Assembly: GCF_900143235.1 (NCBI RefSeq)
Contig: NZ_FRDF01000004.1
Coordinates: 124,001 to 188,000 of the forward strand
Origin: Erythrobacter sanguineus
GTDB taxonomy: Bacteria > Pseudomonadota > Alphaproteobacteria > Sphingomonadales > Sphingomonadaceae
Reading direction: 5' to 3'
Length of the DNA stretch: 64,000 nt
The position numbers and the translations under genes were made by a program. Positions 27,714 through 36,543 of this stretch are shown piece by piece. Under the pieces are notes generated by a model. The model was not told where the DNA came from, ran no database searches, and saw nothing but the letters and a program-made list of their open reading frames with translations. The stretch's first letter is position 1, and each line of letters starts with the position of its first letter.

Positions 27714-29894
27714 TTGAAACTTGTCTCAACCCTTGCTCTGGCGCTCGCAATGACGATCACCGCAACCACCGGCGCATCGGCCGCCGAGGAAACCGCTAAG
27801 GAAAGCGGCGTCGCCGGCATCCCCGGCCCTGAACAGGATCCCTATATCTGGCTTGAGGAAGCCCGCAGCGAGGAGGCGCTCGATTGGGTCGCCAAGGAAA
27901 ACACCCGCACCCTCGCCGCGTTCGAGGCTGACCCGCGATTTGCCCAGCTGAAGGCCGAGGCGCTGGCGATTTTCGACAGCGAAGATCGCATCCCCTTCGT
28001 CAGCTTCCGCCCCGATGGGCTGTACAATTTCTGGCAGGACAAGGCGAACCCCAAGGGCCTGCTGCGCCGCACCAGCCTTGAAAGCTACCGCACCGACGAA
28101 CCCGAATGGGAGATCATTCTGGATGTCGACGCGCTGGCCGCGGCTGAAGGCAAGGAGTGGGTCTATCAGGGCTCGACCTGCCTGCCCCCGGCGCTCAACA
28201 AGTGCATGATCGCGCTGTCTGACGGGGGCGAAGATGCCACCATCATGCGCGAATTCGATACCGCGACGAAGCAGTTCGTCGAAGGCGGCTTTGTGCTCGA
28301 CGCGAAAAGTCAGGGCGGCGTGCAGTGGATCGATGAAGACACGCTGCTGGTAGGCCGCGGCTTCGGCGAAGGCACCCTCACGGAAAGCGAATATCCCTTC
28401 ACCAGCCGCGTGTGGACGCGCGGCACGGACATCGCCGATGCGCCCGAAATCTTCCGCGGTGAGCCAACCGACGTGTGGGCAGGGGCGAGCCTGCTGCGCG
28501 ACAACACCGGAACGATTCACGCCCACACAGCATTTCGCGGCGTCAGCTTCCACGAAAGCCTCTACTACGTCGAAAAGGACGGCGAGTGGTTGCAACTCGA
28601 TATCCCGAAGAAGGCATCACCCTACGGCATCGTGGACGGTCACCTGCTCTATTCGACCGATGTCAACTGGGAGGTGGAAGGTCAGACCTTCCCTGCCGAC
28701 AGCCTGATCGCGGTCGATCTGGAGGAATGGAAGGCCAACCCGAACGGTGCGGCAAAGACCCTCGTCTGGGCGCCGGGCGAACGCCAGACCAAGCAGGGCG
28801 GCGCGATCACCGGGAATGCGCTGTTCGTGACGCTGCTCGACAATGTCGTGGGCAAGGTGCTGGAGTTCAACTTTGATACCAGCCAGAACGGGGGCCAATG
28901 GGTCAGCCGCGAGGTCGCCCTGCCCGACAACGCCACGCTCGGCATCGTGGCCTCGTCGAACGAGACCGACCAGATCATGTACACGGTCAGCGGGTTTCTG
29001 GAGCCGACCACGCTGTATTACACTGATGGCTCCGCGCCCCCGGCGGTGCTGAAGACCAGCCCGGCCTATTTCGCGCCTGACGGCATGGAGGTCGAGCAGC
29101 ACGAGGCGACCAGCAAGGACGGAACGAAAATCCCCTACTTCATCGTCAAGCCCAAGGGGATGGTGCTGGACGGCGATACGGCGACGCTGCTGACCGGTTA
29201 CGGTGGTTTCCAGGTCGCGCGCCTGCCGGCCTATCTCGGTTCGACCGGCAAGCTGTGGGTTGAAAAGGGCGGTGCCTATGTGCTCGCCAATATGCGCGGG
29301 GGCGGCGAGTTCGGGCCGATGTGGCACCAGACTGCGATCCGCGAGAACAAGCAGCGCACCTGGGATGATTTTATCGCGGTGGGTGATGATCTGGTGCAGC
29401 GCGGCTTCACCAGCCCCGAACATCTCGGCATTCAGGGCGGATCGCAAGGCGGCTTGCTGGTCGGTACCGCCTTTACCCAGCGGCCCGATCTGTTCGGCGC
29501 GGCCATCGTGCAGATCCCGCTGTTCGACATGCTGCGCTATCATCTGATCGGGCGCGGGGCTTCGTGGATCGGCGAATATGGCGACCCGCGCATCCCCGAA
29601 CAGCGCGCCTGGATCGAAGGCTATTCGCCCTATCAGAAGATCGTAGCGGGCGTGGATTACCCCGCCCCGTTCCTGTGGGCATCGACCGCGGATGATCGCA
29701 CCCACCCCGCGCACGCACGCAAGGGCGCAGCGCGCCTGAAGGAACTGGGCCAGCCCTATTACTACTTCGAGGATACCACCGGCGGCCATTCGGGCGGGGT
29801 CGACAATGATCAGCGCGCCAAGCTGCAGGCCCTGCAATTCGTGTACCTGATGCAGCGGCTGATGGACGAACGCGGTGCAACCGGCGGCGACTGA
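27714..29894 (+). CDS. S9 family prolyl oligopeptidase-like serine peptidase, exported
   Basis: A 726-residue protein. The TTG start is set by a strong AAGGAGAGGA just upstream and leads into a signal peptide (about 1-23, ending GASA). A beta-propeller region (about 60-430) is followed by the alpha/beta hydrolase domain with nucleophile Ser577 (GGSQGG), an acid at Asp660/661 (STADDRTHP) and His692 (GGHSGG). The family cleaves short proline-containing peptides; the signal peptide suggests a periplasmic enzyme. It is monocistronic and ends in a strong terminator at 29922-29954. Confidence 0.93.
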   Translation: MKLVSTLALALAMTITATTGASAAEETAKESGVAGIPGPEQDPYIWLEEARSEEALDWVAKENTRTLAAFEADPRFAQLKAEALAIFDSEDRIPFVSFRPDGLYNFWQDKANPKGLLRRTSLESYRTDEPEWEIILDVDALAAAEGKEWVYQGSTCLPPALNKCMIALSDGGEDATIMREFDTATKQFVEGGFVLDAKSQGGVQWIDEDTLLVGRGFGEGTLTESEYPFTSRVWTRGTDIADAPEIFRGEPTDVWAGASLLRDNTGTIHAHTAFRGVSFHESLYYVEKDGEWLQLDIPKKASPYGIVDGHLLYSTDVNWEVEGQTFPADSLIAVDLEEWKANPNGAAKTLVWAPGERQTKQGGAITGNALFVTLLDNVVGKVLEFNFDTSQNGGQWVSREVALPDNATLGIVASSNETDQIMYTVSGFLEPTTLYYTDGSAPPAVLKTSPAYFAPDGMEVEQHEATSKDGTKIPYFIVKPKGMVLDGDTATLLTGYGGFQVARLPAYLGSTGKLWVEKGGAYVLANMRGGGEFGPMWHQTAIRENKQRTWDDFIAVGDDLVQRGFTSPEHLGIQGGSQGGLLVGTAFTQRPDLFGAAIVQIPLFDMLRYHLIGRGASWIGEYGDPRIPEQRAWIEGYSPYQKIVAGVDYPAPFLWASTADDRTHPAHARKGAARLKELGQPYYYFEDTTGGHSGGVDNDQRAKLQALQFVYLMQRLMDERGATGGD

Positions 29895-29921
29895 ACTTCG
29901 CCGATCGCGACAAGGAAGATC

Positions 29922-29954
29922 AGGGGCGGCTTCAGCGATGGAGCCGCCCCTTTT
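29922..29954 (+). terminator. Terminator after the S9 peptidase gene
   Basis: Stem AGGGGCGGCT (29922-29931) / AGCCGCCCCT (29942-29951) followed by TTTT. Confidence 0.85.
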
Positions 29955-29990
29955 GCATTCGCGAACAAGAGCAGCCGCGACAACCTGTAA

Positions 29991-30060
29991 TACCAGCGCG
30001 CTAAGATGCTGACGCATCACGCGCTGGAAATGCTCAAGCGCCGCACGGGCTTAACCAATC
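29991..30060. repeat. REP-like palindromic element, copy 2 (inverted relative to copy 1)
   Basis: The nested hairpin CCAGCGCG (29993-30000) / CGCGCTGG (30020-30027) encloses GATGC / GCATC, as in copy 1. Similarity to the reverse complement of 6060-6131 continues through CAAGCGCCGCACGGGCTTAA to ACCAAT at about 30059, with very few differences. The second hairpin of copy 1 is missing here. It lies between the S9 peptidase terminator and the SciP-like gene; the remaining 30061-30195 holds no gene that can be supported. Confidence 0.75.
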
Positions 30061-30209
30061 CGACACTTTGCCCTCGGCTCGTCGCAAGCGCGGCACGGTG
30101 CACTTCATCAACGCCCGCTTAACCCTGTCTGGCAGCCCCTTGTTAAGCCTGACCGTCAACATTCCTTGCATCGGGGGCGATGACAGCAAGATCACAAAGG
30201 AGCCGACGC

Positions 30210-30461
30210 ATGGCCTACCCCAGGGATATCTCGATTGCCGAAGCGGTCAGGCGCTACAGCCTGCCAAAGAGCCACCGCGTCCACTGGTCGAAGGCGCGCA
30301 AGGATGATGTGGTGCGCGCCGTGCGCGAACGGGCGATCAGTTTTCACGAGGCGCGCACGCGTTACCTGCTCAGCCGCAGCGAGTTTGAACAGTGGGAGAA
30401 GGATTACATCGCCAGCGGAGGCGATGCGGCCTGCGACAGGGCACAGATGCAGGACGCCTGA
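30210..30461 (+). CDS. DUF1153 / SciP-like small DNA-binding regulator
   Basis: An 83-residue protein with the DUF1153 helix-turn-helix pattern: ISIAEAVRRYSLP, HWSKARKDDVVRAVRERAISFHEARTRYLLSRSEFEQW. The best-known relative is SciP of Caulobacter, which represses CtrA-activated cell-cycle genes. The ATG was chosen because AAAGGAG lies 8 bp upstream and the conserved part begins at once. It is shorter at the N-terminus than SciP and may be a paralogue; whether it binds CtrA or DNA is not shown by sequence. Confidence 0.75.
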   Translation: MAYPRDISIAEAVRRYSLPKSHRVHWSKARKDDVVRAVRERAISFHEARTRYLLSRSEFEQWEKDYIASGGDAACDRAQMQDA

Positions 30462-30464
30462 AGG

Positions 30465-31061
30465 TCAGTCCGCCGCGACCGGGATCAGGACCTCGTTACG
30501 GCGCAGCGGGCCGGGCACCATCGGGGCATCGTAAAAGGCATATTCCGCCTCACCCACAGGGGCGATACCCTGCCCGGCCAGCCATTCACGCAAGCTGGCT
30601 TCATGCGCGGCGAGATCGCCTGCGCTCCCGTTGCCGGCAAAACGGATTGCCGCCATCCGTCGGGCCGGCACCTCGGTCAGCGCAATATCGGCGGGCGCAG
30701 GCGGCAGGGTTTCGAGCGTGTACTTGGCCGGCATCACGAACCGCATCTGCCATGCGCCTTGGTCGGTTTCCTGCTGGATCACCGGCGCAGTCATGGCGAT
30801 GCTTTCCCCGCCTTGGGGGCGATCCTGCGCAAAGATATAGGCGGCAAGGCGGCGGAAACTGGCCCCGCTGGCGCGCTGGCGATCCCCGGAGGAGGTGACT
30901 TCGGCCACCACCAGCGACGGGTAATCACGCAGTTCGAAATCCCCTTCGGCGCGGACCAGCGTAAATTCGGGTTCCTCAGTGTTGCGATACTGGGCGTAAA
31001 CAGCGGCAGCTCCTACAAGCGCGATGCCCGTTCCGGCGGCGATCCATCGTCCGATGCGCAT
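30465..31061 (-). CDS. SOUL heme-binding family protein
   Basis: A 198-residue protein with an N-terminal hydrophobic segment (about 5-23, a signal anchor) and the SOUL/HBP pattern: EFTLVRAEGDFELRDYPSLVVAEV at the start, FRRLAAYIFAQDRPQGGESIAMTAPVIQQ in the middle, and MPAKYTLETLPPP later. SOUL proteins bind haem or porphyrins in plants and animals; bacterial members are uncharacterised. The ATG follows AAGGAA. It converges on the SciP-like gene with 3 bp between the stops. Confidence 0.87.
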   Translation of the reverse strand: MRIGRWIAAGTGIALVGAAAVYAQYRNTEEPEFTLVRAEGDFELRDYPSLVVAEVTSSGDRQRASGASFRRLAAYIFAQDRPQGGESIAMTAPVIQQETDQGAWQMRFVMPAKYTLETLPPAPADIALTEVPARRMAAIRFAGNGSAGDLAAHEASLREWLAGQGIAPVGEAEYAFYDAPMVPGPLRRNEVLIPVAAD

Positions 31062-31135
31062 TGGCAAGTTCCTTGTGCAAAGCCCCCGGACAATCAGCCG
31101 TCGGGGAGCGCAAAGGTTCCCGCGCGTGCGACAGT

Positions 31136-31408
31136 CTATCGCGTCGGCGCGTCGAAATCGGCGGGCTTGTTGGCCACCCACGCGGCGAATTTGGCAATGG
31201 CAGGATTGTCACGGATCACATCGACATCATCGCCGATGCGCGCGAGTTCGCTGTTGGTGAAGTTGGCATGGATCGTCTTGTGGCAGATCGGGTGGACGGC
31301 AACCTTCACCTTGCCCTTCTTGGCCTTGGGCACAGGGTGATGCCACTGGACGATATCGCCCAGCGGGCGCGCGCAGAGCCAGCAGGTGAGACCGCTTTCA
31401 TCGCTCAT
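31136..31408 (-). CDS. Small HNH endonuclease-like protein
   Basis: A 90-residue protein with a CWLC pair near the N-terminus, a WHHPVPKAKKGK motif and HPICHKTIHANFT near residue 40, the order of a compact zinc-containing HNH (beta-beta-alpha-metal) nuclease. The ATG overlaps the glmU stop by 3 bases, so it is co-transcribed with glmU. Function unknown; HNH folds of this size are often orphan nucleases. Confidence 0.78.
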   Translation of the reverse strand: MSDESGLTCWLCARPLGDIVQWHHPVPKAKKGKVKVAVHPICHKTIHANFTNSELARIGDDVDVIRDNPAIAKFAAWVANKPADFDAPTR

Positions 31409-32787
31409 CCCTTGGCCTTGTCTTTTCCGGCAGCCTTTTTCTTCTTCATCGTATCGTGGAACCGATCAGCCCAGCCGGGTTTCACCAGCTGTTCGGCGCG
31501 CACCATGCGCAGTTCTCCGGTGGCGACATCGCGGCTGACGGTGCTGCCCGCTGCGACAATCGCATCCGCGCCGATGGTGACGGGGGCGACCAGCGCGGAA
31601 TTCGAGCCGATGAAGGCCCGTTCCCCGATCACGGTCCTGTACTTGAAATAGCCATCGTAATTGCAGGTGATTGTGCCAGCACCGATATTGGCGCCCGCAC
31701 CGATGGTGGCATCGCCGAGATAGGTGAGGTGGCTGGCCTTGGCCCCTGCGTGCAACACCGCGTTCTTGACCTCGACGAAATTGCCGACGAAGCTGCCCTC
31801 TTCCAGCACCGTGCCCGGGCGCAGGCGGGCAAAAGGCCCGACCTTGACCCCGCTGGCGAGGCTCGCGCCTTCGATATGGCTGTTGGCGCGCACCAGCACG
31901 TGATCGGCCACACGTACGCCGGGGCCGAAGAACACGTTGGGTTCGATCGTGACATCGCGGCCGACTGCGGTATCCCAGCTGAAGAACACCGTGTCGGGCG
32001 CCAGCAAGGTTGCGCCTTCATCCATCGCCTTCAGCCGGCGTGCCGCCTGCCAGCGGGCTTCGGCAGCGGCGAGTTCGGCGCGGCTGTTGATCCCGGCCAC
32101 TTCGTCCGCGCTGGCCGCGGTCACCACCGCGCAAGGCCTTCCGTCGGCGATGGCGATGTTGATGACATCGGGAAGGTAGTACTCCCCTTGCGCGTTGTCG
32201 TTGCCGACCCGCGCCAGCAGCGCGAACAGATCCGCAGCGCGGGCGGCCAGCAGGCCCGAATTGCACAAGTGGCAGGCGCGCTCGCCTTCGTCTGCGTCCT
32301 TGTATTCGACCATCTTGAGGATGATGCCATCGTCGTCGGCGATCACCCGGCCATAGTGCAGCGGATCGTCAGGCTCGAACCCCAGCACCACGGCGGCGGG
32401 GGCATCGGGCGCATGCAGCCGTTCGATCATGGCGCGCACCGTTTCGGACCGCACCATCGGGCAATCGCCGAAGCAGACCAGCACATCGCCATCGAAATCG
32501 GTCAGCGCATCGCGTGCCATCAACGCGGCGTGGGCGGTGCCAAGCTGCGGTTCCTGCAAGGCGATGGTAACCCCGTGCCCCGCCAGTGCCGCTTCAAGCT
32601 GTTCGCGCCGGTCGCCTGCCACCACCACCGTCCGCGCCAGCGCCAATTCGGCGAAACTGTCGAGCAGGTGCAGGATCATCGCCCGCCCCGCAATCGGGTG
32701 CAGCACCTTGTGCAGATCGCTTTTCATCCGGGTTCCCTTGCCCGCTGCAAGAATGATGGCGGCGAAGGGATGTGTCGTATCAGTCAT
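31405..32787 (-). CDS. glmU: Bifunctional UDP-N-acetylglucosamine pyrophosphorylase / glucosamine-1-phosphate acetyltransferase
   Basis: A 460-residue two-domain enzyme that acetylates glucosamine-1-phosphate and then couples it to UTP, giving UDP-GlcNAc for peptidoglycan and lipopolysaccharide. The N-terminal nucleotidyltransferase domain starts AAIILAAGKGTRMKS; a left-handed beta helix of hexapeptide repeats begins near residue 250 and includes NFVEVKNAVLHAGAKASHLTYLGDATIG. The ATG of MTDTTHPF was chosen because upstream codons are not conserved. It is divergent from gph, and HNH follows in the same operon. Confidence 0.97.
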   Translation of the reverse strand: MTDTTHPFAAIILAAGKGTRMKSDLHKVLHPIAGRAMILHLLDSFAELALARTVVVAGDRREQLEAALAGHGVTIALQEPQLGTAHAALMARDALTDFDGDVLVCFGDCPMVRSETVRAMIERLHAPDAPAAVVLGFEPDDPLHYGRVIADDDGIILKMVEYKDADEGERACHLCNSGLLAARAADLFALLARVGNDNAQGEYYLPDVINIAIADGRPCAVVTAASADEVAGINSRAELAAAEARWQAARRLKAMDEGATLLAPDTVFFSWDTAVGRDVTIEPNVFFGPGVRVADHVLVRANSHIEGASLASGVKVGPFARLRPGTVLEEGSFVGNFVEVKNAVLHAGAKASHLTYLGDATIGAGANIGAGTITCNYDGYFKYRTVIGERAFIGSNSALVAPVTIGADAIVAAGSTVSRDVATGELRMVRAEQLVKPGWADRFHDTMKKKKAAGKDKAKG

Positions 32788-32878
32788 GGGGCCTGTCCTT
32801 AGGGAAACGCGCGCATGGCAGCAATTGCTTGCGGTTTGAAGAAGCATCCGCCACCCGCCCATTCTTCTGGAGGCAAGC

Positions 32879-33574
32879 ATGCAAAAATTTCCCTTCGACG
32901 CGATCGGGTTCGACCTTGATGGCACCCTGCTCGATACCTTCCGCGATCTGGGCGCGGCGGTGAACCATGCGCTGGTGCTGGGCGGGTTCGCCGAGGTTTC
33001 GGTCGAAACCTCCAAGGATCTGATCGGCGGCGGGGCCAAGATCATGCTGGCGCGCGCGGTGGATGCGCAGGGCGGATTGCCGGCAGACGAGTTCAAGCAG
33101 CTCTACAAGGCGATGCTGACCTATTATTCCGCGCATAATGCCATCCACACCGTGCCCTATCCCGGTGTGCGCGAGGCGCTGGTGGATCTGGCGAACAAGG
33201 GCGTGCGGATGGCGGTGGTCACCAACAAGTTTGAAGGCTTTGCCCGCGATGTGCTCAGCCAGCTTGATCTGATCGGCGCGTTCGAGACGGTGATCGGCGG
33301 CGATTCGATGGGCAAGGGCGAAGATGGCCAGTTCCTCGCCAAGCCTCACCCAGCCCCGGTCATCGCCGCGCGCGAGGCGACAGGAAACGGTCACATGGCC
33401 TTTATCGGCGATTCGACCTATGATGTGCGCGCAGCGCGCGGGGCCGGCGTTCCGGTGGTTGCCGCAGCCTATGGCTATTGCGACATGCCACCGCATGAAC
33501 TGGGCGCGGATGTGGTGATCGATTCGTTTCCCGAATTGATTCCCGCGCTTGAAGCGATTGGCAGCGCCAGCTGA
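32879..33574 (+). CDS. gph: Phosphoglycolate phosphatase-like HAD hydrolase
   Basis: A 231-residue HAD phosphatase with nucleophile Asp12 and acid Asp14 in FDLDGTLLDT, a four-helix cap (about 20-85), motif II in VVTNK, and motif IV FIGDSTYDVRAARGAG. The overall pattern is that of Gph, which removes phosphate from 2-phosphoglycolate formed during DNA repair or oxygenation. Other small sugar phosphates are possible substrates. It is divergent from glmU with a 91-bp gap. Confidence 0.87.
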   Translation: MQKFPFDAIGFDLDGTLLDTFRDLGAAVNHALVLGGFAEVSVETSKDLIGGGAKIMLARAVDAQGGLPADEFKQLYKAMLTYYSAHNAIHTVPYPGVREALVDLANKGVRMAVVTNKFEGFARDVLSQLDLIGAFETVIGGDSMGKGEDGQFLAKPHPAPVIAAREATGNGHMAFIGDSTYDVRAARGAGVPVVAAAYGYCDMPPHELGADVVIDSFPELIPALEAIGSAS

Positions 33575-33711
33575 CCTTACGGCATCCGGCTCTGTCAGTT
33601 CGGCAGTTGCATGGCGCGCCCGAAAGTGCCACGCAGCGCCCGCCAATCAGGTTTACGCGGGCGTAAAGCGCATCAGCGCTGCGCTCCACTCGCAAGACAG
33701 GAGAAACACGC

Positions 33712-34641
33712 ATGACCATCAGTTTCAAGGACAAGGTAGCCATCGTCACCGGTGCGGGCGGCGGTTTGGGTAAGGCCTATGCATTGGAACTCGCGCGGCG
33801 CGGTGCCAAGGTTGTGGTCAATGACCTCGGCGGATCGCGCGATGGCACCGGCACGTCTGACGCGGCCGCGCAGGTCGTCGCCGAGATCGAGGCGATGGGC
33901 GGCGAGGCGATCGCCAATGGCGCATCGGTCACCGAATATGATCAGATGGAAAAGATGGTCGCCGACGCCAAGCAGAAGTGGGGCGGCGTGCACATCCTCA
34001 TCAACAACGCGGGCGTGCTGCGCGACAAGACCTTCATCAAGATGGAGCCCGCCGACTTCGAATTCGTGGTCAAGGTCCACCTCACCGGTTCGGCCTTCGC
34101 CACCAAGGCGTGCTGGGAAACCATGCGCGAACAGGGCTATGGCCGCGTGCTGATGACCGCGTCCTCAACCGGGCTGTTCGGCAATTTCGGCCAGGCCAAT
34201 TACGGCGCGGCCAAGCTGGGCCTTGCAGGCCTGACCAAGACGCTGCAACTTGAAGGCGCGAAGTACAACATCCGCGTCAACTCGCTGTCGCCGGTCGCCG
34301 GCACGCGCATGACCGAAGACCTGTTCCCCGAAGAAGCGTTCAAGCTGTTCGCGCCGGAAAACGTGGTTCCGGCAGCACTGTTCCTCGTCAGCGAGGATTC
34401 GCCCACCAATGCCATCGTCGGCGCGGGCGCGGGCGGCTTCCATTCCTCGTGGACGGTGATGAACGACGCGGTGTGGCTGCCGGACGGCGAGCGCACTGTT
34501 GAAGGCTTCGCCGCACGCTGGGATGATATCAACGCCTTCACCAACCTTGTCGCCCCGCAATCGGGCAGCGAGCAGTCGGCCAATATCCTCAAGGCGATGC
34601 AGAAGGTCACCGGCACTGGCCCTGCCAGCGCGCGCGGCTGA
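33712..34641 (+). CDS. SDR oxidoreductase, HSD17B4-type (3-hydroxyacyl-CoA dehydrogenase-like)
   Basis: A 309-residue short-chain dehydrogenase with cofactor motif TGAGGGLG (13-20), NNAG, and catalytic Ser151, Tyr164 and Lys168 (YGAAK). The N-terminus VAIVTGAGGGLGKAYALELARRGAKVVVNDLGGSRDGTG is characteristic of the clade of peroxisomal multifunctional enzyme 2, which oxidises 3-hydroxyacyl-CoA. The 60-residue C-terminal extension is also typical. It is preceded by CAGGAG and ends in a terminator shared with the converging DUF2794 gene. Confidence 0.9.
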   Translation: MTISFKDKVAIVTGAGGGLGKAYALELARRGAKVVVNDLGGSRDGTGTSDAAAQVVAEIEAMGGEAIANGASVTEYDQMEKMVADAKQKWGGVHILINNAGVLRDKTFIKMEPADFEFVVKVHLTGSAFATKACWETMREQGYGRVLMTASSTGLFGNFGQANYGAAKLGLAGLTKTLQLEGAKYNIRVNSLSPVAGTRMTEDLFPEEAFKLFAPENVVPAALFLVSEDSPTNAIVGAGAGGFHSSWTVMNDAVWLPDGERTVEGFAARWDDINAFTNLVAPQSGSEQSANILKAMQKVTGTGPASARG

Positions 34642-34664
34642 TCCGGTTCACATCGGGATAATTC

Positions 34665-34701
34665 AGGCCCGTCCCTGCAAAAGGGGCGGGCCTTTGCTTT
34701 T
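34665..34701. terminator. Terminator between the converging SDR and DUF2794 genes
   Basis: GGCCCGTCCC (34666-34675) pairs with GGGGCGGGCC (34683-34692) with one G-T pair. TTTGCTTTT follows on the plus strand. Confidence 0.8.
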
Positions 34702-34707
34702 GGGGTG

Positions 34708-35073
34708 CTAATCGACCGCCTTCAACAGCCGCCGCTCCATCGGAGCGAGCACATTTGCCAGATCATGACCGCGCTTGAGCACCTGTCCGTGCTCACCGAA
34801 CAGCGTCCACATCCCCTGCTTGGCCCTGAGCGCCGGGCGCTTTTCCAGCCGCGCCTGCGGACGTTCGGCAGCGCGGCGAAAGGCGGCGAAGGTGGCGGCG
34901 TGGCGATCGAAATTCATCGCGTAATCGCGCCACTCACCGGCAGCGACCATCCGGCCATAGAGATCGAGAATCCGCATCAGTTCGGCCCGTTCGAACCCGA
35001 CCTGTTGCGCGCCACGGCCTGGAAAGCTGACCACCTGACCGGCCAGACCGGAAATCTGTCCCGTATTTTTCAA
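34708..35073 (-). CDS. DUF2794 family protein
   Basis: A 121-residue protein with the DUF2794 core: FERAELMRILDLYGRMVAAGEWRDYAMNF, FAAFRRAAERPQARLEKRPALRAKQGMWTLFGEHGQVLKRGHDL. The family is confined largely to alphaproteobacteria and has no known function. It is the last gene of a minus-strand set and starts 14 bp after the epsC stop. Confidence 0.85.
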   Translation of the reverse strand: MKNTGQISGLAGQVVSFPGRGAQQVGFERAELMRILDLYGRMVAAGEWRDYAMNFDRHAATFAAFRRAAERPQARLEKRPALRAKQGMWTLFGEHGQVLKRGHDLANVLAPMERRLLKAVD

Positions 35074-35087
35074 TCACCCACCCCGGA

Positions 35088-35819
35088 TCAATCTTCGGTC
35101 CCGTTTTTCAACGGCAATTCATCCTGCACCGGCGCATCGCGCTGGGCCAGCATCGCTTTCATCGTGGCGAGTTCTTCCTTCATGCCGGTAATTTCAGCCT
35201 CCAGCTTTTCGATGCAATCGCGGCGCGGGCGGCCTTCGTCGTCACAAGGAGGATCATCGCAGGGCGTGCCATAGGGGATGAATTCGCGCAGCCATTGTTC
35301 GGCTGGAACCAATGTCGAGCGTGCCTTCAATCCGACCATGGTCGCGCCCGCGGGCACATCTTCGGTCACCACCGCATTGGCCCCGACCCGCGCGCGTTCG
35401 CCAACCACGATCGGGCCGATGATCTGCGCGCCCGAACCGATGATGACATTGTCCATCAGCGTCGGATGGCGCTTGCCCCCCTTGCCGCTGGTCGGGTTGG
35501 TGCCGCCCAGCGTAACACATTGGTAGATCGTGACATTATCGCCGATTTCGGCCGTCTCGCCGATCACGGTAAAGCCGTGGTCGATGAAGAAATTCTTGCC
35601 GATGCTTGCGCCGGGATGGATATCGATCGCGGTCAGCAGGCGCGACAGGTGGTTCACGAAACGGGCGAGGAAATAAAGCCGCGCGTGGAACAGCCAATGC
35701 GCGATGCGGTGAAAGCCCAGCGCCAGCACGCCGGGATAAAGCAGGATTTCCCAACGCGAACGCGGCGCGGGATCGCGCGCACGCACCGAGTCGAGGTAGC
35801 TGCTCAGACGGTCGAACAT
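35088..35819 (-). CDS. Serine O-acetyltransferase (EpsC/CysE type)
   Basis: A 243-residue hexapeptide acyltransferase that makes O-acetylserine, the precursor of cysteine. The helical N-terminal part is short, as in EpsC-type enzymes. The active-site block [42 protein letters not shown] is complete, with catalytic histidines in HPGA and DHG. A C-terminal tail with [16 protein letters not shown] and a predicted coiled coil (ELATMKAML) is unusual and may mediate oligomerisation or feedback. The ATG of MFDRL was chosen for conservation; an ATG 12 codons upstream is possible. Confidence 0.92.
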   Translation of the reverse strand: MFDRLSSYLDSVRARDPAPRSRWEILLYPGVLALGFHRIAHWLFHARLYFLARFVNHLSRLLTAIDIHPGASIGKNFFIDHGFTVIGETAEIGDNVTIYQCVTLGGTNPTSGKGGKRHPTLMDNVIIGSGAQIIGPIVVGERARVGANAVVTEDVPAGATMVGLKARSTLVPAEQWLREFIPYGTPCDDPPCDDEGRPRRDCIEKLEAEITGMKEELATMKAMLAQRDAPVQDELPLKNGTED

Positions 35820-35863
35820 GGCACCATAATTCCCACCAAAAGCCGCGCGATGCAACTCATGCG

Positions 35864-36523
35864 CTAGAGCAGGCGCTGCTGCTCGGGGCCATGCATGGCC
35901 TCAAGCGCCGCGCGCCATACCGACATGGTGGCGGGCGACTGACGTTCAAGAGAGATGCGGTCGATTGTCGCCACCAGCGTCTCGATCCCGGCAAAGCTGC
36001 GCTCGGTGCGGGGCACAAGATATTCCGCCGCGCCATCGGGCAGCGTCAGGCCGCGCGCCTCCGCATGGGCAAGGATCAGCTCCGCGGCAAATGCATCATC
36101 GGGCGCGCCAATCGCCAGTTGCAGCGATCCGCCAATGCGCGAGGCAAGATCGGGCAGCGCGATCTGCCAGCCGCCATTGCGATGATCGGCATTGGCGACC
36201 AGCAGCAGCGCCCCGCTTTCACGCACCCCGCCTTGCTGCACCGCGTTCCAGCGATGGAACAGGTCGGTCTCGTCCAGCTGCTCGGCATCGTCGATCACGT
36301 CGAGCCGTCCGGCCTCGGCAAGGCCCTGCGCCCAGCGGGCCAGCAGCGACTTGCCAGAGCGCGGCGGGCCGGTCAGCACCGCCACGTGAAACGGCCAGCG
36401 CAAGGGATCCTGCAAGGCCTCGATCACCGCAGCATTGGCGTTGCCGACGACAATGCGCTGCGCCTCGGTCGGCGCGCGGGCGGACAAAGGCAGGGCGATC
36501 TGGGAGGAAGTATGGCGGCTCAT
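35864..36523 (-). CDS. hdaA: HdaA-type regulatory inactivator of DnaA
   Basis: A 219-residue protein of the DnaA/Hda AAA+ family without the C-terminal DNA-binding domain. It shows the N-terminal QIALPLS clamp-binding-like motif, [20 protein letters not shown] (P-loop), [12 protein letters not shown] in the Walker B place, and arginine-rich sensor regions. In Caulobacter HdaA stimulates ATP hydrolysis by DnaA on the sliding clamp and limits re-initiation. The P-loop reads GPPRSGKS, so nucleotide binding is plausible. The ATG was preferred to a GTG four codons upstream. Confidence 0.85.
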   Translation of the reverse strand: MSRHTSSQIALPLSARAPTEAQRIVVGNANAAVIEALQDPLRWPFHVAVLTGPPRSGKSLLARWAQGLAEAGRLDVIDDAEQLDETDLFHRWNAVQQGGVRESGALLLVANADHRNGGWQIALPDLASRIGGSLQLAIGAPDDAFAAELILAHAEARGLTLPDGAAEYLVPRTERSFAGIETLVATIDRISLERQSPATMSVWRAALEAMHGPEQQRLL

Positions 36524-36543
36524 GCGCGATGGCACCCCGCGCC

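Noticed and set aside
36376..36393. Second parS site within hdaA
   Set aside because: Only the half CACGTGAAAC matches; the left half is not complementary.
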